Positions 1-8,818 of a DNA stretch of 64,000 nucleotides are shown piece by piece; within the stretch, counting starts at the first letter, position 1, and every line of letters starts with the position of its first letter. The notes under the pieces were generated by a model that searched no databases, had not been told where the DNA came from, and saw nothing but the letters and a program-made list of their open reading frames with translations. Origin of the DNA: Cryobacterium sp. Y82 (GTDB lineage Bacteria; Actinomycetota; Actinomycetes; Actinomycetales; Microbacteriaceae); NCBI RefSeq assembly GCF_002929495.1, contig NZ_PJJJ01000026.1:75778-139777 (forward strand), given 5' to 3'. The position numbers and the translations under genes are program-made.

Positions 1-771
1 CACGAGGGAGCCACCCGCACTCTCGTTCCATCGTCGTCGTCGATGGCTGCCCTGCTCCGCCTCGGCGTTCCCCGGCTGGCGATGTGGACTCGCGGAGTCG
101 ACCTCGCCGGGTTCCACCCAAATCTGAAGAATGACCCGGCGGTCGCCGCCCTGCGGGAACGAATTGCGCCGCAAGACGAAGCCCCCACGGGCTCCGGCGC
201 GAAGCGTGACGTGATTGTCGGGTATGTCGGCCGTATGGCCCCGGAAAAGCAGGTGGAGCGACTGCGTGCGCTGCGCGGGGTGCCGGGCATCCGCTTGGCC
301 CTCGTCGGAGACGGGCCGAGCGTTCCTTCTATTCGGCGCGCTCTCTCGGGCATGCCGGTCACCTGGCTGGGACGCCTGTCGGGCCGCGAACTGGCCGTTG
401 CCTATGCGAGCTTTGACGTGTTCGTGCACGCGGGCACCGAGGAAACCTTTGGACAAACGCTGCAGGAAGCGCACTCCGCCGGCCTGCCCGTGATTGCCCC
501 GCACGCTGGCGGACCGATCGACCTCGTGACGCACGGCGTAAACGGCTACCTGTTTCGGCCGGACGACGACGGTGACCTGCGGCACTGGGTGTGCCAACTC
601 GTGCGTGACCCCATGCTGCGCGCACGCATGGGCGAAGCTGGTCGTCGCGCTGTGCTCGGGCGCTCCTGGCCGACGGTCTGCGCGGAACTCGTCGAGTACT
701 ACGAGCAGGCCGTCGACGAGCGTCTGGCCGTGCGCGCCGACACGCACGTGCCACCCTCGATGCAGCGTTAG
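1..771 (+). CDS. Glycosyltransferase family 4 protein (3' part)
   Basis: The frame is open from base 1 and the gene clearly starts before the window. Visible are the GT4 linker (GVDLAGFHP near residue 27), the nucleotide-sugar-binding strand (YVGRMAPEKQ) and the C-terminal donor site (EETFGQTLQEAHSAGLPVI, followed by GGPIDLV). The pattern resembles GDP-mannose-dependent alpha-mannosyltransferases of the MgtA/PimB type, which act on phosphatidylinositol mannosides or related glycolipids at the cytoplasmic face of the membrane. That substrate is inferred from family resemblance only. The N-terminal acceptor domain lies outside the window, so exact function cannot be set. Confidence 0.85.
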   Translation, partial: HEGATRTLVPSSSSMAALLRLGVPRLAMWTRGVDLAGFHPNLKNDPAVAALRERIAPQDEAPTGSGAKRDVIVGYVGRMAPEKQVERLRALRGVPGIRLALVGDGPSVPSIRRALSGMPVTWLGRLSGRELAVAYASFDVFVHAGTEETFGQTLQEAHSAGLPVIAPHAGGPIDLVTHGVNGYLFRPDDDGDLRHWVCQLVRDPMLRARMGEAGRRAVLGRSWPTVCAELVEYYEQAVDERLAVRADTHVPPSMQR

Positions 772-786
772 GTCACCCTAACCGGC

Positions 787-875
787 ACAAGCGGGCGGAG
801 CGCTTGTAGAATAACGTCAGGTGCGGATAGCGCATTCTCGGTCTCACTAAAGAGCCATTATTCAGCCAGGGAGGG
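787..875 (+). promoter_or_regulatory. Upstream region of sdhCDAB with inverted repeat and -10-like box
   Basis: An inverted repeat ACAAGCG-N7-CGCTTGT spans 787-807. It is followed directly by TAGAAT (807-812), a good -10 match. The repeat could be an operator overlapping the promoter, or a hairpin ending the upstream glycosyltransferase gene; there is no T-run. The ribosome binding site for sdhC, GGGAGG, lies at about 869-874. Promoter assignment is inference. Confidence 0.4.
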
Positions 876-881
876 TTGTTC

Positions 882-1295
882 ATGCCACAGACGGCAGGAA
901 CCCTAGATTCTCAGCAGAAGACGACGTCACGTCGCCCCGCCGGCACCCTTTATCGGGGTAACACAGGCATGTGGTCGTGGGTATTGCACCGCATCACCGG
1001 CGTCGCAATTTTCTTCTTTCTGCTCGTTCACATTCTCGATACGGCACTCGTACGAGTCAGCCCCGAAGCATACAACGCGGTCATCTCGCAGTACCAGACG
1101 CCGATTATGGGACTCGGTGAAGTCGCACTCGTTGGCGCCATCGTGTTCCACGCGTTCAACGGACTGCGCATCATTCTGATCGACTTCTGGAACGCCAAGT
1201 ACCAGCGGGTGCTGTTCTACGTCGTCATCGGCCTCTGGGTCGTCACCATGCTGGGCTTCGTGCCACGCCACCTCATCAACGTGTTCAGCCACTAG
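882..1295 (+). CDS. sdhC: Succinate dehydrogenase cytochrome b556 subunit
   Basis: A membrane subunit of complex II (137 aa). The region around RITGVAIFFFLLVHI holds the first helix and a conserved His that is a likely haem ligand; three transmembrane segments are visible. I chose ATG 882 over the upstream TTG at 876 because GGGAGG sits about 7 nt before it and SdhC proteins usually start close to this point. It is the first gene of sdhC-D-A-B, with a gap of 11 nt to sdhD. It anchors the flavoprotein/iron-sulfur dimer and passes electrons to menaquinone. Confidence 0.93.
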   Translation: MPQTAGTLDSQQKTTSRRPAGTLYRGNTGMWSWVLHRITGVAIFFFLLVHILDTALVRVSPEAYNAVISQYQTPIMGLGEVALVGAIVFHAFNGLRIILIDFWNAKYQRVLFYVVIGLWVVTMLGFVPRHLINVFSH

Positions 1296-1306
1296 GGGGC
1301 GACAAA

Positions 1307-1759
1307 ATGACTTCAACAATCGAAGCTCCCCGCAGCCCGTACACCCGCTCCACCAGGAAGAGCGGTGTCAACTGGGAAAAGTGGGGCTGGATCTACATGC
1401 GCGTCTCCGGCGTCGTGCTGGTCGTGCTCATCTTCGGCCACCTGTTCGTCAACCTCATGACCGGCGAGGGCGTCAGCGCCCTAAACTTCGCGTTCGTCGC
1501 CGGCAAGCTGGCGAGCCCATTCTGGCAGATCTGGGACGTACTCATGCTTTGGCTCGCCCTTATTCACGGCGGCAACGGAATGCGCACCCTCGTCAATGAC
1601 TACGCGACCTCGCGAATCAGCCGCGGCATCCTGAAGGTCGCGATTCTGGTCAGCGTCGTCTCACTGATCGTTCTCGGGACCCTTGTGGTTTACACATTCG
1701 ATGCCTGCCCGGCCGGTTCGCCCGCCGACCTTCTTCCCGCTGTCTGCTCAACCCTTTAG
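1307..1759 (+). CDS. sdhD: Succinate dehydrogenase hydrophobic membrane anchor subunit
   Basis: Encodes 150 aa with a short charged N-terminus and three hydrophobic helices (about residues 27-50, 66-90 and 105-130). The segment HLFVNLMTG carries a His in helix one and the GGNGMRTLVNDY stretch is typical of SdhD. Start ATG 1307 follows AGGGGGCG, which overlaps the end of sdhC. Together with SdhC it forms the membrane domain of complex II. Position directly between sdhC and sdhA supports the call. Confidence 0.92.
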   Translation: MTSTIEAPRSPYTRSTRKSGVNWEKWGWIYMRVSGVVLVVLIFGHLFVNLMTGEGVSALNFAFVAGKLASPFWQIWDVLMLWLALIHGGNGMRTLVNDYATSRISRGILKVAILVSVVSLIVLGTLVVYTFDACPAGSPADLLPAVCSTL

Positions 1760-1777
1760 GAGCTGCACAAACTCATC

Positions 1778-3586
1778 ATGACGACACCTGCACCCGCGCC
1801 CACCTCCACCCTTGTGGACGGCGTTCACTACCACCAGTTCGACATCGTGATCGTGGGAGCAGGTGGGGCTGGCATGCGTGCCGCCATCGAAGCCGGCCCC
1901 CACGCCAGCACAGCAGTCATCTCCAAGCTCTACCCGACGCGTTCACACACCGGTGCAGCGCAGGGCGGCATGGCTGCGGCCCTGGCCAACGTCGAGGAAG
2001 ACAACTGGGAGTGGCACACCTTCGACACGATCAAGGGCGGCGACTACCTGGTCGACCAGGACGCTGCCGAGATTCTGGCCAAGGAAGCCATCGACGCGGT
2101 CATCGACCTCGAGAACATGGGCCTGCCCTTCAACCGCACCCCAGAGGGCAAGATCGACCAGCGTCGTTTCGGCGGCCACACCCGCGACCACGGCAAGAGC
2201 CCGGTTCGCCGCTCCTGCTACGCCGCCGACCGCACCGGCCACATGATTCTGCAGACGCTCTATCAGAACTGTGTCAAGCGCGGCATCAACTTCTTCAACG
2301 AGTACTACGTGCTCGACCTCGTCATGACCAACGTCGACGGCGTCGACCAGCCGTCGGCCGTGGTCGCCCTCGACCTGTCGAGCGGCGAGCTGCACGTGTT
2401 CCAGGGCAAGGCGTTCATCTTTGCCACCGGCGGTTTCGGCAAGATCTACAAGACCACCTCCAACGCGCACACCCTCACCGGTGACGGTGTCGGTATCGTC
2501 TGGCGCAAGGGACTTCCGCTCGAGGACATGGAGTTCTTCCAGTTCCACCCGACCGGCCTGGCCGGGCTGGGCATCCTCTTGACCGAGGGAGCCCGCGGCG
2601 AGGGAGCCATTCTGCGGAACGCGAGCGGTGAGCGCTTCATGGAACGCTACGCGCCGACCATCAAAGACCTCGCCCCGCGGGACATCGTCTCGCGCTGCAT
2701 GCTCAAGGAGGTCGCTGAGGGTCGCGGCGCCGGGCCGGAGAAGGACTACCTCTACCTCGACTGCACGCACCTCGGCAAGGAGCTACTCGAGACCAAGCTG
2801 CCCGACATCACCGAGTTCGCCCGCACCTATCTCGGCGTCGACCCGGTCACCGAACCGGTGCCGGTCATGCCGACCGCGCACTACGCGATGGGTGGAATCC
2901 CCACCAACGTGAAGGCCGAAGTCTGGCGCAATAACGAGCAGGTCGTTCCCGGCCTGTACGCCGCCGGCGAATGCGCCTGCGTCTCGGTGCACGGCTCCAA
3001 CCGCCTCGGCACCAACTCGCTGCTCGACATCAACGTGTTTGGCAAGCGCGCCGGCAACAACGCGGTCGAATACGTCAAGACGGCCTCGTTCACTCCTCTA
3101 CCGGAAGACCCGGCCAAGGAAGTGCGCGAACTGCTGGAAGGCATCCGTTCGTCGACCGGAACCGAACGCATTTCCGTGCTGCGCAAGATTCTGCAGGAAG
3201 AAATGGACAAGAAGGCCCAGGTGTTCCGCACCGACGAGTCTCTCGCCGAGGTCACCGAGACCATTCACCTGCTGCGTGAGCGTTACAAGAACATCGGCGT
3301 GCAGGACAAGGGCCGACGGTTTAACACCGACCTGCTCGAGGCCGTTGAGTTGGGCTTCCTGCTCGACCTCGCTGAGGTTGTCGTCTACTCCGCCCGCAAC
3401 CGCAAGGAAAGCCGCGGCGGACACCAGCGTGAGGATTACCTCGTGCGCGACGACGAGAACTACCTCAAGCACACCATGGCGTACCTGAAGGGTGACGCCC
3501 TGAGCGCGGATGCCGCCGACCACATCAAACTCGACTGGAAACCGGTTGTCATCACCCGCTACCAGCCGATGGAGAGGAAGTACTAG
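1778..3586 (+). CDS. sdhA: Succinate dehydrogenase flavoprotein subunit
   Basis: A 602-aa flavoprotein that oxidises succinate to fumarate. The dinucleotide fold GAGGAG is at residues 27-32, and His57 in the [10 protein letters not shown] motif is the expected site of covalent FAD attachment. The substrate-site motif FHPTGL and the late motif [18 protein letters not shown] are intact. RBS AGGAG precedes ATG 1778 by 15 nt or fewer, just after sdhD. The stop overlaps the GTG start of sdhB by one base (TAGTG), so the two subunits are probably translationally coupled. Length is normal for the actinobacterial enzyme. Confidence 0.97.
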   Translation: MTTPAPAPTSTLVDGVHYHQFDIVIVGAGGAGMRAAIEAGPHASTAVISKLYPTRSHTGAAQGGMAAALANVEEDNWEWHTFDTIKGGDYLVDQDAAEILAKEAIDAVIDLENMGLPFNRTPEGKIDQRRFGGHTRDHGKSPVRRSCYAADRTGHMILQTLYQNCVKRGINFFNEYYVLDLVMTNVDGVDQPSAVVALDLSSGELHVFQGKAFIFATGGFGKIYKTTSNAHTLTGDGVGIVWRKGLPLEDMEFFQFHPTGLAGLGILLTEGARGEGAILRNASGERFMERYAPTIKDLAPRDIVSRCMLKEVAEGRGAGPEKDYLYLDCTHLGKELLETKLPDITEFARTYLGVDPVTEPVPVMPTAHYAMGGIPTNVKAEVWRNNEQVVPGLYAAGECACVSVHGSNRLGTNSLLDINVFGKRAGNNAVEYVKTASFTPLPEDPAKEVRELLEGIRSSTGTERISVLRKILQEEMDKKAQVFRTDESLAEVTETIHLLRERYKNIGVQDKGRRFNTDLLEAVELGFLLDLAEVVVYSARNRKESRGGHQREDYLVRDDENYLKHTMAYLKGDALSADAADHIKLDWKPVVITRYQPMERKY

Positions 3587-4347
3587 TGAGTTCCGCCACG
3601 ATTGATCAGAAGCCCATCGTTCCCGAGGAGATCAAGTCCTTCACGGTCACGCTCATTATTCGTCGGTTCAACCCGGAGGTCGACAGCGAGCCGCACTGGC
3701 AGGACTTCGACGTGCAGATGTACCCGACCGACCGTGTGCTCGACGCGCTGCACAAGATCAAGTGGGACCAGGACGGTTCGCTGACCTTCCGTCGCTCTTG
3801 CGCCCACGGCGTCTGCGGCTCGGATGCCATGCGCATCAACGGCCGCAACCGCCTGGCCTGCAAAACGCTCATGAAAGACCTCGACATCACGAAGCCCATC
3901 TACGTGGAGGCCATCAAAGGCCTGCCGCTGGAGAAGGACCTCATCGTCGACATGGAGCCGTTCTTCGACTCGTTCAAGGCGGTGCAGCCGTTCCTCATGA
4001 ACAGCGTCACCCCGGAGAAGGGTAAGGAACGCATTCAGACGGTCGCCCAGCGCGCCCGTTTCGACGACACCACCAAGTGCATCCTGTGCGCCGCGTGCAC
4101 GTCGAGCTGCCCGGTGTTCTGGACCGACGGCCAGTATTTCGGGCCGGCCGCGATCGTCAACGCGCACCGTTTCATCTTCGACTCCCGCGATGAGAATGCG
4201 GCCGTGCGCCTCGACATCCTCAACGACAAGGAGGGCGTGTGGCGTTGCCGCACGACCTTCAACTGCACCGAAGCCTGCCCTCGTGGGATCCAAGTGACCC
4301 AGGCCATCGCCGAGGTCAAGCAAGCCATCATGCGCGGCAAGGCGTAA
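3586..4347 (+). CDS. sdhB: Succinate dehydrogenase iron-sulfur subunit
   Basis: Encodes 253 aa. The N-terminal [2Fe-2S] ferredoxin domain shows RSCAHGVCGSDAMRING and a later single Cys (RLAC). The C-terminal part has the two cluster motifs CILCAACTSSCP and CRTTFNCTEACP for the [4Fe-4S] and [3Fe-4S] centres. It starts with GTG overlapping the sdhA stop. It relays electrons from FAD in SdhA to the quinone site in the membrane subunits. Transcription very likely ends at the hairpin immediately downstream. Confidence 0.96.
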   Translation: MSSATIDQKPIVPEEIKSFTVTLIIRRFNPEVDSEPHWQDFDVQMYPTDRVLDALHKIKWDQDGSLTFRRSCAHGVCGSDAMRINGRNRLACKTLMKDLDITKPIYVEAIKGLPLEKDLIVDMEPFFDSFKAVQPFLMNSVTPEKGKERIQTVAQRARFDDTTKCILCAACTSSCPVFWTDGQYFGPAAIVNAHRFIFDSRDENAAVRLDILNDKEGVWRCRTTFNCTEACPRGIQVTQAIAEVKQAIMRGKA

Positions 4348-4368
4348 CTGCCCGATCTGCTGTGAAGA

Positions 4369-4400
4369 CACCCCCGTCGATTCGACGGGGGTGCTTTGGT
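4369..4400 (+). terminator. Rho-independent terminator after sdhCDAB
   Basis: A perfect hairpin pairs CACCCCCGTCG (4369-4379) with CGACGGGGGTG (4383-4393) around a 3-nt loop. It is followed by a short T-rich stretch (CTTTGGTT). It lies 22 nt after the sdhB stop and before the next start at 4421. Confidence 0.85.
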
Positions 4401-4420
4401 TAGTCGAATAAGCTGACACG

Positions 4421-5494
4421 GTGAAAGAGCTTGTAGAGCGCGTTTTTGCCTGGCGCCCCGTGCGGGTCGTGACCCATTTCAACACCGTGGGTGGTGGCAT
4501 CCTGGCCGCCGGAATGTCCTACCAGGCGATCTTCGCCATCTTCGCGGCCGTCTGGGTGGGCTTCTCCGTTGCCGGTTTGTACCTGACCGCGAACCAGGGA
4601 CTGCTGAATGCCCTGTACGCCATCATCAACCAGTCGGTTCCCGGCCTTATCGGTACCAACGGCATCATCGACCCTGAGCTGCTCGCTACCGCTGGCATTC
4701 TCACCTGGACCGGTGCCATCGCACTGGTCGGACTGCTCGTGACCGCACTGGGCTGGCTCTCGGCAACGGCGCAGGCCGTGCGCACCGTGTTCGACATGCC
4801 CCAGCAGACCACATTTTTTCTCTGGGTCAAGTTGCGCGAGCTCGGCCTCGGGCTGGTGTTTGGCCTCGCCCTCATTCTGTCGGCGTTGGTCTCACTCGCG
4901 AGCACCGCGCTGCTCGGCGCGTTGTTCGGAATCTTTCAGATACCCCAGGACTCGTTTTTCTACGAGGCTTCGGCCAGGGTGACCGGCCTAATCGTCGTAC
5001 TTGTCATCGACACCCTCACGCTGGTCGGTCTATTCCGGGTGCTGTCCCGGGTGCGCATTCCCTTGCGGCGGCTGTTCACTGGCGCTCTGCTTGGCGGAAT
5101 CGCACTCGGCGTGCTCAAGTTTCTTGGCGGTGCCCTACTCGGCGGGGCCAGCCGCAATCCATTGCTCGCGACCTTCGCCGTGATCATCGGGCTGCTGATC
5201 TGGTTCAATCTGGTGAGCACGGTGACGTTGGTCGCCGCGTCCTGGATTGCGGTCGGCATGAACGACGCGGGAATTCCGCCCCACACGCTCCGTGCTGATG
5301 AAGCCGCCGAAAATCAGGAGCAGCGCATGCACGATGCCCTGCGGCTGACCGCGCACTCCGAACTGACCGCCGCGAGGGCCGACCTCGATGCATCGCCCTG
5401 GTATGCCCGCTGGAGCGTACGTCGACGGCTCCGCGCGGCTGAAAACGTCGTTGACGGGTATGCCAGGGCGGATGCGGCCGACGCCCGTAAGTAG
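4421..5494 (+). CDS. YihY/BrkB family inner membrane protein
   Basis: A 357-aa integral membrane protein. A short cytoplasmic N-terminus is followed by the family signature GGGILAAGMSYQAIFAIF (about residues 26-43), then five further hydrophobic segments to about residue 290, and a charged cytoplasmic tail rich in Ala, Arg and Asp. The family was once called ribonuclease BN in error; no enzymatic role is established. GTG 4421 is the only good start near the family N-terminus. It is separated from sdhB by a terminator and ends 9 nt before the exonuclease gene, so the two may be co-transcribed. Confidence 0.85.
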   Translation: MKELVERVFAWRPVRVVTHFNTVGGGILAAGMSYQAIFAIFAAVWVGFSVAGLYLTANQGLLNALYAIINQSVPGLIGTNGIIDPELLATAGILTWTGAIALVGLLVTALGWLSATAQAVRTVFDMPQQTTFFLWVKLRELGLGLVFGLALILSALVSLASTALLGALFGIFQIPQDSFFYEASARVTGLIVVLVIDTLTLVGLFRVLSRVRIPLRRLFTGALLGGIALGVLKFLGGALLGGASRNPLLATFAVIIGLLIWFNLVSTVTLVAASWIAVGMNDAGIPPHTLRADEAAENQEQRMHDALRLTAHSELTAARADLDASPWYARWSVRRRLRAAENVVDGYARADAADARK

Positions 5495-5503
5495 ACTTGA
5501 CCC

Positions 5504-6358
5504 ATGCCTCAAGCCAAACCGCTCCGCATTGCCAGCATCAACACAAACGGGGTGCGAGCCGCCTACCGCAAGGGTATGGGCGAGTGGCTGAACGAGCGCG
5601 ACGTGGATATCCTTGCGATTCAGGAGGTGCGCGCCTCCACCGAAGACCTTGAAGGGTTGCTCGGGCCGGACTGGAACATTCTGCACGACGCCGCTACGGC
5701 CAAGGGCCGGGCCGGGGTCGCGCTCGCCAGCCGTTCTGGCGCATCCATTCACCGGGTGACTCTGGGGGCAGAGGAATTCGACAGTGCCGGCCGCTGGCTC
5801 GAGGCCGACTACGAAGTCAATGGCCAGATCATTACCGTCGTGAGCACCTATGTGCACTCCGGCGAGACCGACACCCCCAAGCAGATCGAGAAGTATAAAT
5901 TTCTCGACGCCATGATCGCCCGGCTGCCCGAACTGACCGCGCACAGCCCGCTCGCGCTCGTGCTCGGCGACCTCAACGTGGGCCATCGCACGCTTGACAT
6001 CAAGAACTGGCGCGGTAACAAGAAACACGCGGGTTTTTTGCCGGAAGAGCGTGAGTATTTCGACCGTATCCTCGGGGCAGAAGGTGACGAGCGCTACAAC
6101 GCGGGTGCCGGACTGGGTTGGGTCGATGTCGGGCGCAAGTGGGCCGGCGAGGTCGAAGGACCATACACGTGGTGGTCCCAGCGCGGGCAGGCCTTCGACA
6201 ACGACACCGGGTGGCGCCTGGACTACCATCTGGCCAGCCCAGAGCTGGCGGCATCCGTTCTGAATTATGCGGTCGACCGGGCCGCCGCGTACGACCAGCG
6301 CTGGAGCGACCACTCCCCCGTCGTTGTCGACTATGACCTTTCAGGAGACAAGTCATGA
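5504..6358 (+). CDS. xth: Exodeoxyribonuclease III family AP endonuclease
   Basis: Encodes 284 aa of the endonuclease/exonuclease/phosphatase fold. Visible are the N-terminal strand with [10 protein letters not shown], the metal-binding Glu in IQEVRA (near residue 41), the catalytic GDLNVGH motif, the Trp-rich [10 protein letters not shown] segment and the closing WSDHSPVVV motif with the catalytic Asp-His pair. This set fits XthA-type enzymes that cut at abasic sites and degrade 3' ends in base excision repair. Its stop overlaps the trpS start (ATGA), giving a compact operon that continues for four genes. Confidence 0.92.
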   Translation: MPQAKPLRIASINTNGVRAAYRKGMGEWLNERDVDILAIQEVRASTEDLEGLLGPDWNILHDAATAKGRAGVALASRSGASIHRVTLGAEEFDSAGRWLEADYEVNGQIITVVSTYVHSGETDTPKQIEKYKFLDAMIARLPELTAHSPLALVLGDLNVGHRTLDIKNWRGNKKHAGFLPEEREYFDRILGAEGDERYNAGAGLGWVDVGRKWAGEVEGPYTWWSQRGQAFDNDTGWRLDYHLASPELAASVLNYAVDRAAAYDQRWSDHSPVVVDYDLSGDKS

Positions 6359-7359
6359 CCAAACCACGCTTGTATTCGGGCATGCAGCCCTCCGCCGAGT
6401 CTCTGCAGATTGGCAACTATATTGGCGCGCTCCTGAACTGGAAGTCGCTGCAGCAGACGCACGATGCGTTCTTCTCCATCGTCGACCTGCACGCCATCAC
6501 CGTCGCTCAGGAGCCGGCCAAGCTACGCGAAAACACGCGTGGCACGGCGGCGCAGTACATTGCGGCCGGGATCGACCCATCGGCGTCGACTCTGTATGTG
6601 CAGTCGCACGTCGCCGCGCACGCCCAGCTGGCCTGGGTGCTCAACACGATCACCGGGTTCGGTGAGGCGAGTCGCATGACGCAGTTTAAGGACAAGTCCG
6701 TGCGACACGGCGCCGACGCGACATCCGTTGGACTGTTCGCCTACCCGACGCTGATGGCGGCGGATATTCTGCTGTACCAAACTACGGTCGTGCCGGTTGG
6801 GGAAGACCAGCGTCAGCACGTGGAGCTCACCCGCGACCTCGCCCTGCGCTTCAACTCACGGTTCGGCGACACCTTCACGATTCCCGAAGTGGCCATCGTG
6901 AAGGAGACCGCGAAGATCTACGACCTGCAAAATCCCACATCAAAAATGAGCAAGTCGGCCGAATCGCATGCCGGTATCATCTGGCTGCTCGATGAGCCCG
7001 GCGTCACCAGGAAGAAGATCATGCGAGCCGTGACGGATGCCGATGGCGGCGTGGTCTTCGACCGCGAGAACAAACCGGGCGTGGCCAACCTGCTCACGAT
7101 CTACTCCGTGCTGGCGTCGCAATCAATCGAGTCGCTGGAAAACGAGTACGCCGGGCGTGGCTACGGCGACCTGAAGAAGGGACTCGTCGAGGTAGTTCTG
7201 GGTACGTTCGATCCAATCCGCCAGCGTGTGGCCGAGCTGCTGGGTGATCCGGCCGAGCTCGACCGGGTTCTCGCATCCAACGCAGCCCGGGCCTCTAATG
7301 TCGCAAATGAAACCCTGGCCACCGTCTACGACCGCGTCGGTTTTCTGCCCCCTCGCTGA
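6355..7359 (+). CDS. trpS: Tryptophanyl-tRNA synthetase
   Basis: A 334-aa class I aminoacyl-tRNA synthetase that charges tRNA-Trp. The HIGH-type motif appears as [11 protein letters not shown] near residue 17, and the KMSKS loop is intact near residue 197. The [13 protein letters not shown] block and the [11 protein letters not shown] block are diagnostic for TrpS. It overlaps the preceding xth and the following acetyltransferase by a few bases each. Only one trpS is visible in the window. No T-box is expected or seen, since the start is embedded in the upstream gene. Confidence 0.97.
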   Translation: MTKPRLYSGMQPSAESLQIGNYIGALLNWKSLQQTHDAFFSIVDLHAITVAQEPAKLRENTRGTAAQYIAAGIDPSASTLYVQSHVAAHAQLAWVLNTITGFGEASRMTQFKDKSVRHGADATSVGLFAYPTLMAADILLYQTTVVPVGEDQRQHVELTRDLALRFNSRFGDTFTIPEVAIVKETAKIYDLQNPTSKMSKSAESHAGIIWLLDEPGVTRKKIMRAVTDADGGVVFDRENKPGVANLLTIYSVLASQSIESLENEYAGRGYGDLKKGLVEVVLGTFDPIRQRVAELLGDPAELDRVLASNAARASNVANETLATVYDRVGFLPPR

Positions 7360-7964
7360 TGCAGCCGTTCTCGCTTTCCTCACCGCTGGTGCTGCTTGAT
7401 GCACCCGTGGCCAAAGACACCTACCGGGTCTTCGAGTACTGCCAGGACCCGCTCTTTGAGCGCTACCTGACCGTTCCGTGGCCCTACCGCTTGGAGCACG
7501 CCGAAGGATTCCTCGGTGAGTATGTTCCCGCCGGATGGATGTCGGATCGGGAATATACCTGGGCGTTGCGGGACCCCACCGGGTCAGAGCTGCTGGGCGT
7601 GATCGCTCTGCGCTTGACGGGCGAATCCGTCGCTGCGGACGCCTCCGTTCACCGAATGGGATCCATCGGATTCTGGCTGGGCGCCCCGCACCGTGGCCGC
7701 GGGCTCATGCCCGAGGCGCAGCGGCTCGTCGCCGATTGGGCGTTCGCGGCGCAAATCATCAATGTGATGCACTGGGAATGCCTGCTCGGAAACGTCGCGT
7801 CAGCCCGAGCGGCGTGGAAGTCGGGATTTCGATATTCCGGCATGGGGCCATCCGTCGCCGCCTACCGGGACGGAAGTCACCCCGACTCCTGGCAGGGCCA
7901 CCTTTGCGCGGAAGACGACCGCAGTCCGCAGCCCGGTTGGCCCGCAGAGGCCCTCGCCCGATGA
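7359..7964 (+). CDS. GNAT family N-acetyltransferase (RimJ/RimL type)
   Basis: Encodes 201 aa. The acetyl-CoA-binding motif appears as APHRGRGLMPEAQRL (about residues 109-123), preceded by the beta-strand GSIGFWLG and followed by NVASARAAWKSGF, where the conserved Asn and the GF turn of RimJ/RimL-like GNATs lie. The acceptor is unknown; relatives acetylate ribosomal protein N-termini or small amines. ATG 7359 overlaps the trpS stop by one base, and its own stop overlaps the next gene (ATGA), so it is part of the trpS operon. Confidence 0.85.
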   Translation: MQPFSLSSPLVLLDAPVAKDTYRVFEYCQDPLFERYLTVPWPYRLEHAEGFLGEYVPAGWMSDREYTWALRDPTGSELLGVIALRLTGESVAADASVHRMGSIGFWLGAPHRGRGLMPEAQRLVADWAFAAQIINVMHWECLLGNVASARAAWKSGFRYSGMGPSVAAYRDGSHPDSWQGHLCAEDDRSPQPGWPAEALAR

Positions 7965-8734
7965 AGCCGCCGAGGGTTGTATTGTTCGACCTCGACGACA
8001 CCCTGTTCGCGCACCGCGCCGCGGTCGCTGACGGCATTCTGCTGCACCTCGACCGGGTCGGTGGCGCCTTCGCATCCAGCGACCGCACAGCGGCGACGGT
8101 GCTCTGGCATGCCCTCGAAGAGGAGCACTATCACTCGTACCTCGCTGGCGCCCTCACCTTTGCCGGCCAGCGCCGTGCCCGCGCCCAGGACTTCGCCGCC
8201 TCGTTCGAGATCGTGCTGACCGACACCGAAGCAGATCAGTGGTTCGACGAGTATTTCCAGAGCTACCGTTCTAGTTGGCGGCTGCACGACGATGCGCTCC
8301 CCTGCTTCGAGGAGCTGTCCGAGGTGATTCCCGCGGTGCGCTTTGGCCTCATCACGAACGGCGACCCTGTTTTTCAGGGCGATAAGATTCGTCGTGTCGG
8401 CTTGGGCGATCGGTTCGAGCAGGTCGTCACCTCGGGTGCGCTCGGCTTTGCCAAGCCCGACGCCCGCATCTTCGAGCATGCCTGCGCGCTCTTCGGCGTG
8501 CCGGTCGAGGAGGCGGTTTACGTGGGAGATCGACTACGCACGGATGCCGTGGGCGCGGCCGCCGCGGGGCTGACAGGGGTCTGGCTCGACCGAGCCGGAG
8601 CATCCGCTGCCGCCGCTGCCGGCGTGGCCGCTGCCGCCGTGGCCGACACAAACGATGCCGCCCGCCTCGGAGTTCTTCGCATCGACACTCTCGCCAGCCT
8701 GTCGGGCCTGTTTGCCGCCCGTCTCGGGGCATAA
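7961..8734 (+). CDS. HAD family hydrolase
   Basis: Encodes 257 aa. The HAD nucleophile motif DLDDT starts at Asp10, motif II is LITNGD, motif III has the Lys in GFAKPDARIF, and motif IV is YVGDRLRTDAVGAAAAG. A helical cap between motifs I and II suggests a C1-capped phosphatase acting on a small phosphorylated metabolite; substrate not predictable. I placed the start at ATG 7961, where it overlaps the acetyltransferase stop, because the nucleophile then sits at the usual distance from the N-terminus; the frame is open far upstream. Its stop codon TAA lies inside the arm of the palindromic element that follows. An Ala-rich stretch (AAAAAGVAAAAVAD) near the C-terminus is odd. Confidence 0.88.
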   Translation: MKPPRVVLFDLDDTLFAHRAAVADGILLHLDRVGGAFASSDRTAATVLWHALEEEHYHSYLAGALTFAGQRRARAQDFAASFEIVLTDTEADQWFDEYFQSYRSSWRLHDDALPCFEELSEVIPAVRFGLITNGDPVFQGDKIRRVGLGDRFEQVVTSGALGFAKPDARIFEHACALFGVPVEEAVYVGDRLRTDAVGAAAAGLTGVWLDRAGASAAAAAGVAAAAVADTNDAARLGVLRIDTLASLSGLFAARLGA

Positions 8735-8818
8735 CTCCTGCAAATTGCCAGCTGTGCTCGTCGAGGGCCCGAATTGCGGGCTTCTGTGTCGGCTCGCGCA
8801 AAATCTGCAGGAGTTACG
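8730..8818. repeat. Palindromic element, copy A (AACTCCTGC family)
   Basis: The left arm (8730-8748) begins CATAACTCCTGCA and the right arm (8798-8818) ends TGCAGGAGTTACG. They pair over about 13 bp with one mismatch. Between them is a smaller hairpin, GCCCG (8767-8771) with CGGGC (8777-8781), around AATTG. The element supplies the stop codon TAA of the upstream HAD gene (8732-8734) and, on the other strand, the TAA stop of the convergent DUF559 gene (8814-8816). Three related copies are in this window. Confidence 0.85.

Noticed and set aside
7535..7960. An N-terminal extension of the HAD hydrolase over the acetyltransferase gene
   Set aside because: The frame is open there, but it would place 142 Arg-rich residues before the HAD nucleophile and fully overlap a good GNAT gene; ATG 7961 with ATGA overlap is far better.
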